Assembly: GCF_000423865.1 (NCBI RefSeq)
Contig: NZ_AUIU01000013.1
Coordinates: 62,001-126,000, forward strand
Length of the DNA: 64,000 nt
From: Thermodesulfovibrio thiophilus DSM 17215
GTDB taxonomy: Bacteria; Nitrospirota; Thermodesulfovibrionia; Thermodesulfovibrionales; Thermodesulfovibrionaceae
Reading direction: 5' to 3'
Shown here: positions 8,851 through 18,478 of the stretch, piece after piece
Numbering within the stretch: the first letter of the stretch is position 1
How the letters are laid out: the number at the start of each line of letters is the position of its first letter
The notes under the pieces: model-generated
Told to the model about the DNA's origin: nothing
Database searches by the model: none
The model's input: only the letters and a program-made list of their open reading frames with translations
Translations under genes and position numbers: made by a program

Positions 8851-10206
8851 ATGGAGTTATTCAAAAAGATTCTCATTGCAAACAGAGGAGAAATTGCAGT
8901 AAGAATTATTCGTGCATGCAGAGAGCTAGGCATAAAATCTGTTGCAGTTTATTCAGAAGCTGATAGAGATTCTCTGCATGTCAAACTAGCAGATGAGGCT
9001 ATCTGCATTGGCCCTGCTAATCCTGCTCAGAGCTATTTAAATATTACAGCGATTCTATCTGCAGCAGATATTACAGATGCTGAAGCAATTCATCCTGGAT
9101 ATGGATTTTTATCTGAAAATGCTCAATTCGCAGAAGCATGCATAAACTCAGGAATTATATTCATTGGCCCTTCTCCTGAAAACATAAGAATCGGAGGAGA
9201 TAAGGCAAAAGCCAGACAGATGCTTAAACGTAGAGGAATTCCTGTAGTGCCTGGCAGTGATGGACCTGTAGCTTCAGAAGAGGCATGTATTAAAGTGGTT
9301 AAAAAAATAGGACTTCCTGTAATATTTAAAGCCTCTGCAGGTGGTGGCGGAAGAGGCATGAGAATAGTAAATGAGGAAAAAGATATAGAACAGGCATTTT
9401 TCATGGCTCAGAGAGAAGCTCTTGCAGCATTTGGTAACGGAGAGCTTTATATTGAAAAATATTTTCCTAAAATACGACATATAGAAGTGCAGATATTTGC
9501 TGATAAACAGGGTAACATTATTCATCTTGGCGAAAGAGACTGTACAGTACAGAGAAGACACCAAAAATTAATTGAGGAAGCACCTTCTCCAGTATTGAAT
9601 GAAAAATTGAGAAAGAAAATCGGAGAATACGCTGTCAAAGCTGCAAAAGCTTTAAAATTTAGAAATATAGGCACATTTGAGTTCATTGTTGATGATGAAT
9701 TAAATCCTTTTTTTATAGAGATAAACACCAGAGTCCAGGTAGAGCATCCTGTAACTGAGGAGATTACTGATATTGATATTATAAAAGAACAGATCAAACT
9801 TGCTAAGGGTTATTTATTATCCTTTAAACAGCCTCAAATTAAATTTCGTAGTCATGCAATCGAATGCAGAATTAACGCAGAAGATCCTGAAAAATTTATT
9901 CCATCACCAGGGATTATAGAGTTCATACACCTTCCAGGCGGACCTGGCATAAGAGTGGACAGCTATCTTTATCAGGGATGCAAAGTGTCGCCTTATTATG
10001 ATTCTCTTGTTGCTAAAGTTATTGCTACAGGAACAAATCGACAGGAAGCAATAGACAGGATGAAGAGAGCTCTAAGAGAAATAGATATAAAAGGAATACA
10101 AACCAATGTACCTTTTTTCTTAAAAGTACTTGAGCATCCTGATTTTATAAAAGGCAAATTTTTTACAGATTTTGTTCAGGTAATGAATAATAATGATAAA
10201 ACCTGA
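8851..10206 (+). CDS. accC: Biotin carboxylase
   Basis: A 451-residue ATP-grasp enzyme that carboxylates the biotin on AccB. It has the N-terminal KILIANRGEIAVRIIRACRE, the glycine-rich ATP loop SAGGGGRGMR, the catalytic stretch ERDCTVQRRHQKLIEEAPSP and FIEINTRVQVEHPVTE. The length matches the stand-alone subunit rather than a fused acyl-CoA carboxylase. Pyruvate carboxylase subunit A is similar, but pairing with accB favours AccC. It overlaps thiE by 14 bases. Confidence 0.95.
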   Translation: MELFKKILIANRGEIAVRIIRACRELGIKSVAVYSEADRDSLHVKLADEAICIGPANPAQSYLNITAILSAADITDAEAIHPGYGFLSENAQFAEACINSGIIFIGPSPENIRIGGDKAKARQMLKRRGIPVVPGSDGPVASEEACIKVVKKIGLPVIFKASAGGGGRGMRIVNEEKDIEQAFFMAQREALAAFGNGELYIEKYFPKIRHIEVQIFADKQGNIIHLGERDCTVQRRHQKLIEEAPSPVLNEKLRKKIGEYAVKAAKALKFRNIGTFEFIVDDELNPFFIEINTRVQVEHPVTEEITDIDIIKEQIKLAKGYLLSFKQPQIKFRSHAIECRINAEDPEKFIPSPGIIEFIHLPGGPGIRVDSYLYQGCKVSPYYDSLVAKVIATGTNRQEAIDRMKRALREIDIKGIQTNVPFFLKVLEHPDFIKGKFFTDFVQVMNNNDKT

Positions 10207-10795
10207 ACTTCCTTCTATCTGTCTTATTATTTCTTCAAAGGATGTTCCAGAAAAACTAAACATTGCCCTTAAATCAGGAATTAAATGGGTTCAATACAGG
10301 GAAAAGGAGTTACCAAGAAAAGAAATTGTAAAACAAGCTTTTCAACTCAGAGAAATTACATATAAATATAAAGCACTTTTGATTATAAATGATTATTTAG
10401 ATATAGCCATTGCTACAAAATCTGACGGTGTTCATCTTGGTCAGGAGGATTTACCTCTTTGTGCTGCAAAAAAAATTTTTTCTGGTATAATTGGAATATC
10501 GACACACAATTTACAGGAGGCTGTTGAAGCTCAGAAAGGAGGAGCAGACTATGTCGGATTTGGGCCAGTTTTTCATACAACAACTAAAAAAGATGCTCTT
10601 GAACCACGAGGTGTTAATGTGTTATATTGGGTCGGTCAAAAAATTAAAATTCCAGTTGTTGCAATTGGAGGGATAAGAATAGAGAATTTAAAGGAAATTA
10701 AAAAAGCTAAATGTAAGTATATTGCTACTGCTTCTGGTATATTGAATGGTAAAATTGACGATAATTTAAAAAAATTTATGCAATTTTTTAATTAA
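10193..10795 (+). CDS. thiE: Thiamine-phosphate synthase
   Basis: A 200-residue TIM-barrel enzyme that joins the pyrimidine and thiazole moieties of thiamine. Motifs are WVQYREKELPRKE, LIINDYLDIAIATKSDGVHLGQEDLP, the pyrophosphate-binding GFGPVFHTTTKKDA and VVAIGGIRIENL. The related TenI isomerase is the main alternative, but the VHLGQEDLP and TTTK motifs fit ThiE. No other thiamine genes or TPP riboswitch are visible nearby; it seems to ride at the end of the acc operon. Confidence 0.88.
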   Translation: MIKPELPSICLIISSKDVPEKLNIALKSGIKWVQYREKELPRKEIVKQAFQLREITYKYKALLIINDYLDIAIATKSDGVHLGQEDLPLCAAKKIFSGIIGISTHNLQEAVEAQKGGADYVGFGPVFHTTTKKDALEPRGVNVLYWVGQKIKIPVVAIGGIRIENLKEIKKAKCKYIATASGILNGKIDDNLKKFMQFFN

Positions 10796-10799
10796 ATTT

Positions 10800-11354
10800 A
10801 TGAAAAAAAATCTTGCTGATATCATTGAAAGTTTATTCGAAAATAAAAGTACAGGATTTCTTTCAATAGTTCTTAACTCAGAGAAAAATCTTATAAAATT
10901 TTATTTCAAAAATGGAGATATTTATCATATATCTTTTGGATTTAAAAAAGGTGCGCAGTGTATTAATGAACTTCTTTCTAAAGAAACCGAACAATGTAAC
11001 TTTATTCCCATGATTACTGTTGATATGACGAGTGATGATATCCCTTCAACTGAAAAAATTATTGAAATGCTACGCGATATGAATAAATTTATTAATATAA
11101 CTGAAGCTATGTCTCCTTCAGCGGATTTTGGAAAAGTAAAAGAAGGACTAAAAATAGCTTTAATTAAACAAATTGGTCCTATAGGGGGTAAACTTATAGA
11201 AAAAACAATTCAGGAAAAATGGATGCCTTCTTCTCCTCCTTCAAAGGAGGATTTTCTGAAACTGATTGATATGTTAAAAGATGAAATAGAAGACTCTTCC
11301 GGAAGGCGAGAGTTTTTAATTGAAGCAAATAAATTACTGGAGGTATATAGATGA
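10800..11354 (+). CDS. DUF4388 (PATAN)-like protein of the chemosensory cluster
   Basis: A 184-residue cytosolic protein. The N-terminal 60 residues (NKSTGFLSIVLN..., KFYFKNGDIYHISFGFKKGAQCINELL) resemble the DUF4388/PATAN fold, in which a small beta-sheet domain reads out the state of response regulators. The C-terminal part is helical, with a conserved-looking IKQIGPIGGKLIEKTI. I do not recognise a catalytic motif. It overlaps the next gene by four bases, so it likely belongs to the chemosensory operon. The function is unknown; a signalling adaptor is the best guess. Confidence 0.6.
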   Translation: MKKNLADIIESLFENKSTGFLSIVLNSEKNLIKFYFKNGDIYHISFGFKKGAQCINELLSKETEQCNFIPMITVDMTSDDIPSTEKIIEMLRDMNKFINITEAMSPSADFGKVKEGLKIALIKQIGPIGGKLIEKTIQEKWMPSSPPSKEDFLKLIDMLKDEIEDSSGRREFLIEANKLLEVYR

Positions 11355-12481
11355 AAATAGAACTTGGATTAAAAACAGGAATAGCTTTGCCTCTTTTGGC
11401 AATTTTAATTATAGGTATGAGCATATTGGTTGTTTTCAACTACCTAAGTCAGATAAATATTTTACAAAAGGAGGAAGCGCAGAGTATTGAATCATCTATT
11501 AACACAGCTCAATTTTTTATTGAGACCGCGGGAATTCATTATCAACAGATGGCTGCGTTGGTTGCTAATATGCCAGATATTCAGGAAACTCTCAGCAAAA
11601 AAGATAGGAATCGTTTAATAGATAAATTGCTTCCGACTTTCAATTATTTACATGAAAATTTTGGACTTGCTCAATTTCATCTCCAAATACCTCCTGCAAC
11701 CTCTCTTGTTAGGCTTCATGACCTTGCTCGTTTTGGAGATGACCTTTCAACATTTCGTGAAACGGTGCTTCAAGTAGAAAAAACTAAAAAAGGTGTAAGA
11801 GGACTTGAGCTCGGGGTTGGCGGAGTTGGATTAAGAGGTGTAGAACCTGTATTTTATAAAGATAATTATGTTGGAAGTGTTGATTTTGGTGGAGGATTAA
11901 AAACAGAATTTGAACAGATTAAAAAAGCTATAAATGCAGATTTAGGAGTTGTTCTATACCAACAGCCACTACAAAAATGGCCTGGACTGCAAGATATAAA
12001 GGAACGTTTTGGTGAATTTGTTCCTATTTATTTTACTGCTAAAGATCCGAAATTATTTATTTCTGAATCGGCTTTAAAAGAAGCTGCACAGTCTAAAGAA
12101 AAGTATTATATAGAGTATGTTTCTAAATTTGGAAAAGACTATGCTGTTGTTTATACTCCTTTTAAAGATTTCTCCGGTAAAACTGTTGGTTTTATGTATA
12201 TTATTAAAGAGAGAATTCTTACTCCTGCAAGAATTTTCACCATTCTTGGTATAAATGTGTTTGTGTATGCACTCATGCTGGTGCTGATTGCTGTTGTTAT
12301 CGGCTATTTCATGAATAAATATGTTATAAATCCAATAGTGACACTTACGAAAACTGCAGATGAAATATCAATGGGTAAAACAGCTCAAAAGATTGAAATT
12401 AAGAATGCCAGAGGAGAAATTGCCGTACTTGCCAAAGCGATTGAAAGGATGCGTATTACAATGAAAAAACTTCTTGAATAA
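11351..12481 (+). CDS. dCache-HAMP membrane sensor protein without output domain
   Basis: A 376-residue membrane protein. TM1 is at about 11-32. A large extracytoplasmic double-Cache domain runs to about 290, with PPATSLVRLHDLARFGDDLS and GLELGVGGVGLRGVEPV typical of dCache_3 chemoreceptor sensors. TM2 is at about 293-317, followed by a HAMP domain to about 372. The protein then ends four residues later: there is no methyl-accepting, kinase or cyclase domain. The stop is clean and the next gene follows after 10 bases with its own start, so this does not look like a frameshift. It may pair with another receptor through HAMP. Confidence 0.85.
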   Translation: MKIELGLKTGIALPLLAILIIGMSILVVFNYLSQINILQKEEAQSIESSINTAQFFIETAGIHYQQMAALVANMPDIQETLSKKDRNRLIDKLLPTFNYLHENFGLAQFHLQIPPATSLVRLHDLARFGDDLSTFRETVLQVEKTKKGVRGLELGVGGVGLRGVEPVFYKDNYVGSVDFGGGLKTEFEQIKKAINADLGVVLYQQPLQKWPGLQDIKERFGEFVPIYFTAKDPKLFISESALKEAAQSKEKYYIEYVSKFGKDYAVVYTPFKDFSGKTVGFMYIIKERILTPARIFTILGINVFVYALMLVLIAVVIGYFMNKYVINPIVTLTKTADEISMGKTAQKIEIKNARGEIAVLAKAIERMRITMKKLLE

Positions 12482-12491
12482 GGAGTAAGAA

Positions 12492-13751
12492 ATGGGAGAG
12501 GGAAAAATTTTAGTAGTAGATGACAGCCCTCTTGTAAGAAAATTAGCTGAAATTTCTTTACAGGAAGCTGGATACGAGGTTTATACAGCAAATAATGGAG
12601 AAGAAGGGTTAAAAATTGCAGAAACTGTTAAACCTGATCTTATCTTAGTAGATTTTATAATGCCTAAAATGACAGGTTCTCAATTATGTAAGCTTATAAG
12701 AGATCATGAAACTCTTAAAGATGTTCCAATTATTTTAATTACAGGAAAAGGTGAAACAGTAGGGCAGACATTTATTGAAAAATATAAAGTTTTAGACTAC
12801 TTTATAAAACCTTTTAAATCCGAAGATCTTGTAGAGAAAGTTAAATCAACATTGCATAAAATTCCTGAGAGTTATGTAATGCAAGAAGAAGAGATAAAAG
12901 AACTTGAAGAAATTGATTCTTCTTTGAATAGCTCTGAAGTTGAAGAAATCTTATCTTTAGAAGACGGTGAATCTTTGCAAATTTCAGATCAAGAGATTCC
13001 TGAAGAAATTCAATTGAATGAAGAGGTATCTGAAGAGTTAACAGGTGAGTTGAAAGCTCAAGAAATAAAAGATAGCATAGAAATGCCCGAGCAATCAGAG
13101 TTACAAATCTCTGAAGACACGGAAATTTCTAAAATACATGAAATAGAAGATGTTAAAGACTTACAATCACAAATAGAAGAAACTTCTTCTATACAGTTTG
13201 ATGAAGAAATTCCAACATTACATGAAAATGTTAAAGATGTTGTGTCTGAACCAAAACAGGATGTGGTTAAATCATTTTATGATATAACTGAAATAGAAAA
13301 ATTAATTGAAAACAAGCTTAATATGTTCTCAGAAAGATTTATCTCCGCATTTGATGCTTCAGTTGAAAAAATCTTGAAAAAATATGGTTTAATAAAAGAT
13401 CCATCTCTAGTTCTTTCAGGAAATTTAAAATTATTTAAGCTTTCTGAAATTTTTGCTTTAATAAATTCACATAAATTAACAGGTCTTTTCGGAGTGCATG
13501 ATACGGGAATAGTTTATGAATTTCTATTTGTAGATGGTCAGATTATCTATGGAATATCAGATTTACAAAAACGAAAACTCGGGTTTAAATTGCTCAATGA
13601 ATTTCCTCAAGATGAAATAAAAAATATAACCAGTGAAGCGATATCTGCTTTAATAAAATCTAAAAATGGTACTTTTATTTTTGAATCAAAACAGTTTTCT
13701 GATAGTTGTATTTTGAATAGAACGAAATATAATCCTTTAGAGTTTTTTTAA
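12492..13751 (+). CDS. Response regulator with REC, acidic linker and DUF4388 (PATAN) domain
   Basis: A 419-residue cytosolic protein. The REC domain (about 4-120) has the acidic pair Asp10-Asp11, the phosphoacceptor Asp54 in LILVDFIMP and Lys in YFIKPF. A long, very Glu-rich linker covers about 130-265. The C-terminal DUF4388/PATAN domain (about 305-419) begins SLVLSGNLKLFKLSEIFALI. REC-PATAN proteins are known in motility and exopolysaccharide control in Myxococcus and cyanobacteria. It most likely receives phosphate from the CheA encoded downstream. Confidence 0.88.
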   Translation: MGEGKILVVDDSPLVRKLAEISLQEAGYEVYTANNGEEGLKIAETVKPDLILVDFIMPKMTGSQLCKLIRDHETLKDVPIILITGKGETVGQTFIEKYKVLDYFIKPFKSEDLVEKVKSTLHKIPESYVMQEEEIKELEEIDSSLNSSEVEEILSLEDGESLQISDQEIPEEIQLNEEVSEELTGELKAQEIKDSIEMPEQSELQISEDTEISKIHEIEDVKDLQSQIEETSSIQFDEEIPTLHENVKDVVSEPKQDVVKSFYDITEIEKLIENKLNMFSERFISAFDASVEKILKKYGLIKDPSLVLSGNLKLFKLSEIFALINSHKLTGLFGVHDTGIVYEFLFVDGQIIYGISDLQKRKLGFKLLNEFPQDEIKNITSEAISALIKSKNGTFIFESKQFSDSCILNRTKYNPLEFF

Positions 13752-13763
13752 AAAGTATTAAAA

Positions 13764-13783
13764 TGATATAATGAAAATTATAT
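13764..13783 (+). promoter_or_regulatory. Extended -10 promoter inside an inverted repeat, upstream of pilH-like gene
   Basis: TGA at 13764-13766 directly precedes TATAAT at 13767-13772, an extended -10. The same bases form an inverted repeat, ATATAAT (13766-13772), GAAA loop, ATTATAT (13777-13783). An internal start here could raise expression of the phosphotransfer genes over the sensor genes upstream. The all-AT stem is weak as RNA structure. Confidence 0.4.
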
Positions 13784-13798
13784 AGAGAGGAGAGGAAA

Positions 13799-14164
13799 AT
13801 GGTTAAGATCCTTATTGCTGAAGATTCTAATGTAGATGCAAAATATATTGAATCCATTCTTTCAGACAAGGAATACAATCTAGTTTTTGCAAAAGATGGT
13901 GAAGAAGCAGAGAATTTACTCAAGCAGGAAAAATTTGATCTCGTAATTTTAGATGTGGTTATGCCCAAAAAAAATGGATTTCAGATTTGCAGAGAAATCA
14001 AGAAAAATGATGAGACAAAAGATATACCTGTAATTCTTGTAACATCTAAAAGTGAGGATGCTGATAAATTCTGGGGTAAGATGCAGGGTGCTGATGAGTA
14101 TATTATAAAACCTTTTGAACCAATAGATCTATTGGTTGCTATAAAAAAATGTCTGAAGAAATAA
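13799..14164 (+). CDS. CheY-like response regulator, PilH-like
   Basis: A 121-residue single REC domain with Glu8-Asp9, phosphoacceptor Asp52 in LVILDVVMP, Thr in LVTSK and Lys in YIIKPF. The DKFWGKMQGADEY segment before the lysine is characteristic of PilH-type regulators of twitching motility. A good Shine-Dalgarno (GAGAGGAGAGG) precedes it. It overlaps the cheW gene by 16 bases. Confidence 0.88.
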   Translation: MVKILIAEDSNVDAKYIESILSDKEYNLVFAKDGEEAENLLKQEKFDLVILDVVMPKKNGFQICREIKKNDETKDIPVILVTSKSEDADKFWGKMQGADEYIIKPFEPIDLLVAIKKCLKK

Positions 14165-14559
14165 AACAATCAGAAAAATTTTACTGTGTTTTTGGTATAG
14201 GAGAAAGAGAATTTCTTATCCCAAGGGAAAGTGTGGTTCAGGTCCTGGATATAACTAGAATATTTCCAATTCCTGGAGCTCCTGAATATATAGTCGGTGC
14301 CTTACCTGTAAGAGGTAAAATTATTCCTGCGATAGATTTAGCTAAAGTTTATAATATTGAAAGATTAAATTACTCTGATAAAAAATTACTGGTTATTGAT
14401 GTAAAAAATGAACAAATAGGAATTTTATCTGATATTGCGCCATTTTTTGTTAGTTTTGAATCTGATATAGTCGTTGAAGATTTTATTGATCCTGAACAGT
14501 TATTTGAACGATTGAAAGTTAATTCTCAAAAAAATTCAGAAAATAGGAATGATCAATAA
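14149..14559 (+). CDS. CheW-like chemotaxis adaptor (PilI-like)
   Basis: A 136-residue CheW domain, the adaptor that couples receptors to CheA. Family features are FYCVFGIGEREFLIPRESVVQV, the VPGAPEYI-like IPGAPEYIVGALPVRGKIIPAIDL segment and LLVIDVKNEQIGIL. It lies between the PilH-like regulator and cheA and overlaps both neighbours, so the three are tightly coupled. The organisation resembles Pil-Chp or Frz systems more than flagellar chemotaxis. Confidence 0.9.
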   Translation: MSEEIKQSEKFYCVFGIGEREFLIPRESVVQVLDITRIFPIPGAPEYIVGALPVRGKIIPAIDLAKVYNIERLNYSDKKLLVIDVKNEQIGILSDIAPFFVSFESDIVVEDFIDPEQLFERLKVNSQKNSENRNDQ

Positions 14560-16786
14560 ATCCGAGCTTATAAAATATTTTCTTTTAGAAGCTGATGAAT
14601 GTGTTAATACACTAATCGAAGCGATTGAAGAACTTGAAAAAAATGGATACGATAAAGAGGCAATTGAAGCTCTTTTCAGGGTAACTCATACTTTAAAGGG
14701 TTCTGCATCTATAGTTAAATTTGATAAAATTGCAGAATTATCTCATAAACTTGAAGACCTTTTCGAAGCTTTATTGAACCAAGAACTCAATTTTGACAAC
14801 TCTTTAATTTCTCATATTAAAAAAATTATTAATTTAATTGTTACTCTTGTAAACGAAGTACATGAAACAGGCGAAGAAAAAAGCAATATTGATCAAGAGT
14901 TGATAGAATTAATTGATGATATTCTATCAAGCAAAGAGATGCCTGTAAAACAATACGAACCTACAACTTTTGAAGTTTTGCCAATAACCAATACTGTAAG
15001 GGTTGAACTTGGACTAATTGAACATATATTTACTTCATTGGGCGAAGTTCTTGTCCAGAAAAATACAATAACAGACAGAGAACGAGAATTATTAAATATT
15101 GTTGAAGAAATTTCACAAAGTAGTAGAAGGCTTTTAAAAGAAATTGCTGATTTTTCTGATAGATACTGGTTGGCTCAACAGGATAGTGGACAAAAAATAA
15201 CAGATATTTTCTTTACTGATTTTAGTGACTTAGAATTTGATCGATATGATGAATATCATATTTTTTTAAGAAAAATTCAGGAAATAACAAATGATATAAC
15301 AGATGGAATAAATTCTTTACTTGTTTTCTCTGAAAATCTTTCTTATAACTTTAAGTCTCTTGGAAGAGAGATTAGTTTTTTGAAAGACAGTCTGCTTGAA
15401 ATAAGAATGATACCAATTGGAAAACTTTTACATAGAATATGTGAAGCGATCAAGGATACGGCGAAAGATATTGGTAAAAATATTGAAATAGAAATTAAAG
15501 GAGCAGAAATAAAAATTGATAAGCCGGTTTTTGAATCATTATATGAACCAATTCTTCATATTCTTCGTAATGCTATTAAACATGGAATTGAATTTCCTGA
15601 AGAAAGAGTTAGAAAAGGCAAACAACCAATAGGTAATATAGCTATTAATCTTAAAAAAGAAGGTAACTATGTAGTTATTAATATTAAGGATGATGGTAGA
15701 GGCATAGATATTGAAAAGGTAAAAGAAACTGCTATTGTTAGAGGATTGATTTCTTCTAAAGATGCTTCTATCCTTCCAGAGGACGAGATTTTGTCTTATA
15801 TATTTGCTTCGGGTTTTTCAACTTCAGATGAAATAGACCTTCAGAGTGGAAGGGGCATGGGACTTAATATTGTTAAAACTACAATTTTAAAACTTAAAGG
15901 TACAATAGAAGTTTCTTCAGAACTGAATAAAGAAACAACATTTACAATAAAAATTCCTCAATCATTAACTGTAAACAATCTCCTTGTGTTCAGATCATCT
16001 GACTTAGATTTTGCTATTCCTATCAATTATATTGATGAAATTTTAACCATTGAAGATTTCCCACAAGTTATGGAAGAACGAAATATTAATTATAAGAATA
16101 GAAATATCCCTGTTAAACTCTTTTCAGAATTTTCATTGTCTTTAAACAGTAAAGCTCTTGAAAAGGGTTATATAATTTTATTGAATTTTTCAGGAACCAG
16201 AAAAGGTCTGGTTGTGGATGATATATTAGGATACGAGGAAGCAACAGTTAATAATTTTGGGAAATTTCTTGAAGGTTTAACTCAATATACAGGTTATTTT
16301 ATATCAGGTAGAGGTATTCCCAGATACGTAGTAGATCCTTTAAAAATATTCGAAGAAGATATTGTAGTTACAGCCCAATACCAACCCATTCAAGAGCAGT
16401 ATTTACACTTAGGTGCTGTTCTTGTGGTAGATGATTCTATTAGTGTAAGAAAAGCTTTGCAAAATATTTTAGAAGCAAAAAAATTGAAAGTATATGTTGC
16501 CAAAGATGGCTCTGAAGCTCTTAAATTAATGGAAAATAAAAATATTGATTTATTGATAACAGACCTTGAAATGCCTGTAATGCATGGATATGAACTAATC
16601 AGTAGAGTAAGAAAAGATGCAAGATTTAAAGATGTACCTATAATTGTGCTCACTTCGCGAGGCACAAAAAAGCATGAAGAAAAAGCATTAGCTCTCGGTG
16701 CTGATGGATTTATTGTTAAGCCTTTTGATGAAGGCACGATATCCCAAATTCTTTCAAAATTTGAACTCGAAACTAATGTCTATTAA
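14549..16786 (+). CDS. cheA: Hybrid CheA histidine kinase with CheW and receiver domains (ChpA/FrzE-like)
   Basis: A 745-residue cytosolic kinase. Order: HPt domain with phosphoacceptor His47 (THTLKGSAS); a dimerisation/linker region (about 130-300); an HATPase domain with NAIKHG near residue 340, DDGRGID and GRGMGLNIV; a CheW-like domain (about 470-600); and a C-terminal REC domain (about 620-740) with DD and phosphoacceptor Asp in LITDLEMP. There is one HPt and no obvious P2 domain, simpler than Pseudomonas ChpA. cheB and cheR are absent from the cluster. Its stop overlaps the stop of the convergent receptor gene. Confidence 0.93.
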   Translation: MINKSELIKYFLLEADECVNTLIEAIEELEKNGYDKEAIEALFRVTHTLKGSASIVKFDKIAELSHKLEDLFEALLNQELNFDNSLISHIKKIINLIVTLVNEVHETGEEKSNIDQELIELIDDILSSKEMPVKQYEPTTFEVLPITNTVRVELGLIEHIFTSLGEVLVQKNTITDRERELLNIVEEISQSSRRLLKEIADFSDRYWLAQQDSGQKITDIFFTDFSDLEFDRYDEYHIFLRKIQEITNDITDGINSLLVFSENLSYNFKSLGREISFLKDSLLEIRMIPIGKLLHRICEAIKDTAKDIGKNIEIEIKGAEIKIDKPVFESLYEPILHILRNAIKHGIEFPEERVRKGKQPIGNIAINLKKEGNYVVINIKDDGRGIDIEKVKETAIVRGLISSKDASILPEDEILSYIFASGFSTSDEIDLQSGRGMGLNIVKTTILKLKGTIEVSSELNKETTFTIKIPQSLTVNNLLVFRSSDLDFAIPINYIDEILTIEDFPQVMEERNINYKNRNIPVKLFSEFSLSLNSKALEKGYIILLNFSGTRKGLVVDDILGYEEATVNNFGKFLEGLTQYTGYFISGRGIPRYVVDPLKIFEEDIVVTAQYQPIQEQYLHLGAVLVVDDSISVRKALQNILEAKKLKVYVAKDGSEALKLMENKNIDLLITDLEMPVMHGYELISRVRKDARFKDVPIIVLTSRGTKKHEEKALALGADGFIVKPFDEGTISQILSKFELETNVY

Positions 16787-18198
16787 ACCTTAAATCTTCC
16801 TGTTACATCAATAAGTTCTTTAGACGTATTTGAAAGTGATTGAGAGATATCTGTAAGCTCAACAGTTATTTCAGATATATTATCTGTAACTTCCTTAACT
16901 CTTTGAGCGGAATTAACTTCGCTGTCTGTTATTTCTTTTTGTTTTTGAGCTATAGCATTAATTTCAGTTATAATCTGGCTGGTCTTTTTTATGATTGAAT
17001 CAATTTGTTCAAATATTGCTGTTGTCTGTGTAACTATATTTGTTCCCATTTCTACATAGTTTGTTTCTTCTTCTAGATTTTTTGTAACTGAAGTTGCTTC
17101 TTCCTGAATTGCAGTTATAATATCTGCAATATTTTTCGATGATTTAGCTGTTCTTTCAGAGAGGGTCCTGATTTCTTCTGCAATAACGACAAACCCTTTT
17201 CCTTCTTCTCCGGCTCTTGCTGCTTCAATTGATGCATTCAACGCAAGAAGATTTGTTCTGTTTGCAATTTCGCTGATTATAGTTGAAATAGTTCCTATTT
17301 CCATTAGTCTTTCTGAAAGAAGTTTCATTCTTCTGTTTATTCCCTGCACAGCTGTTCTGATTAACTGCATACTATTAATTGTTTCTGTAACAATTTCATG
17401 ACCTTTAAGTATTGAATCCAGGGCTTCCTTTGAGACATCAGTGGCAACAATGGTTTTTTCGCTTGTTTGAGTTGCAATACTTGAAGCTTCCTCAATGAGT
17501 GATGCTATTCTTTCAATTTCCTGTCGTTGTATCTGCGCACCATTTTGAAGCTTTTGAATTATTTCATGAAGAATTCTGCTTTTCTCTCCTATATCATCTG
17601 CTGAATTTTTAGCTTCTTTAACAAGTTCACTCAATCCATCTGTCATGAGGTTAAAAGCATCTGCTAGAGAACCAAATGCATCTGGAGTAACCATTGCTCT
17701 CTGTGTGAGGTCTCCTTCAGATGCTGAAGTCATAATCTGTAAGAATTTTATGATATTATTTTGCATTTCCTTCTTTTCTTCTTCTGTCTGAATAATTGTA
17801 GAAAATTTATTGATCATTTGATTAAATGCATTGGCAATTTTTTCAAATTCATCACCTGTTCTTAATTGAACCTGTTTTTCATAATTACCCCTGCTTATTT
17901 CTTCAATAGCTTCTGTAATAACAGATATAGGCAATATTATATGTTTTTTAAACCAAAATACGTTAGCTACAGAAATTACAATTAAAACAAGAGCAAACAC
18001 TCCGAGAACAGGTCCAAATTTTATAATAGTATTTATAACTCCTATTTTTTTTAGAATAAATTCATCACCATAAATATCATACCCTGTAATAATCATTCCT
18101 GCTAAAAGAACAATTGTTGATAGAATAATAGATAAACCGAATATTATAAGAAATTTTCTATAAAGAGAACTTTCTTTCTTAACAGTTTGTTTAGGCAT
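16783..18198 (-). CDS. Methyl-accepting chemotaxis protein with minimal sensor region (PilJ-like)
   Basis: A 471-residue receptor. TM1 is about 16-38 and TM2 about 62-83, leaving only about 23 residues outside the membrane, so there is essentially no ligand-binding domain. A HAMP domain follows (about 84-137), then the coiled-coil signalling hairpin with the CheA/CheW-binding tip around [20 protein letters not shown] and [16 protein letters not shown]. It is convergent with cheA, and probably feeds that kinase. The signal could come from membrane state, from the pilus, or from the dCache-HAMP protein encoded at 11.4 kb. Confidence 0.92.
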   Translation of the reverse strand: MPKQTVKKESSLYRKFLIIFGLSIILSTIVLLAGMIITGYDIYGDEFILKKIGVINTIIKFGPVLGVFALVLIVISVANVFWFKKHIILPISVITEAIEEISRGNYEKQVQLRTGDEFEKIANAFNQMINKFSTIIQTEEEKKEMQNNIIKFLQIMTSASEGDLTQRAMVTPDAFGSLADAFNLMTDGLSELVKEAKNSADDIGEKSRILHEIIQKLQNGAQIQRQEIERIASLIEEASSIATQTSEKTIVATDVSKEALDSILKGHEIVTETINSMQLIRTAVQGINRRMKLLSERLMEIGTISTIISEIANRTNLLALNASIEAARAGEEGKGFVVIAEEIRTLSERTAKSSKNIADIITAIQEEATSVTKNLEEETNYVEMGTNIVTQTTAIFEQIDSIIKKTSQIITEINAIAQKQKEITDSEVNSAQRVKEVTDNISEITVELTDISQSLSNTSKELIDVTGRFKV

Positions 18199-18239
18199 AT
18201 TAATCCCCCTGATTTAAGGTTATTTTTAAAACTTTATAT

Positions 18240-18269
18240 AAAATAAGTAAAACTTTGTAAAATTGTCAA
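18240..18269 (-). promoter_or_regulatory. Promoter of the chemoreceptor gene
   Basis: Read on the minus strand, a perfect TTGACA (18264-18269) is followed after 18 bp by TATTTT (18240-18245), with more AT-rich sequence (TATATAAAG) just downstream. The leader to the ATG at 18198 is about 35 bases and includes a Shine-Dalgarno-like AGGGGG. The -35 is strong and the -10 mediocre. Confidence 0.5.
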
Positions 18270-18438
18270 CTTTTTTTACGTATTAAAAATTAACATTTGG
18301 AATATATATCAGTTAAATGTTATTAATTTGCACAAAAATTATATGATTAAGATTGATAATATAGGTGTTCAAATGCTGCAGAAAATATACACGGGTATGC
18401 CTTTATAGACGATGTAATACTATCGATATTTAATGAGA

Positions 18439-18468
18439 ATGGCGAGGTGAAGCAAGTCACCTCGCCAT
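18439..18468 (-). terminator. Hairpin terminator downstream of acs
   Basis: ATGGCGAGGTGA (18439-18450) pairs perfectly with TCACCTCGCCAT (18457-18468): a 12-bp GC-rich stem with a 6-base loop, ten bases beyond the acs stop. Minus-strand sequence after it is AT-rich but not a pure T-run, so it may also act as an RNA 3'-end stabiliser. Confidence 0.7.
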
Positions 18469-18478
18469 GTTTGAAATT

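Noticed and set aside
8905-9800. Several open frames on the minus strand inside accC
   Set aside because: Their translations have no family resemblance and the plus-strand accC reading is complete and conserved; they are by-products of codon bias.
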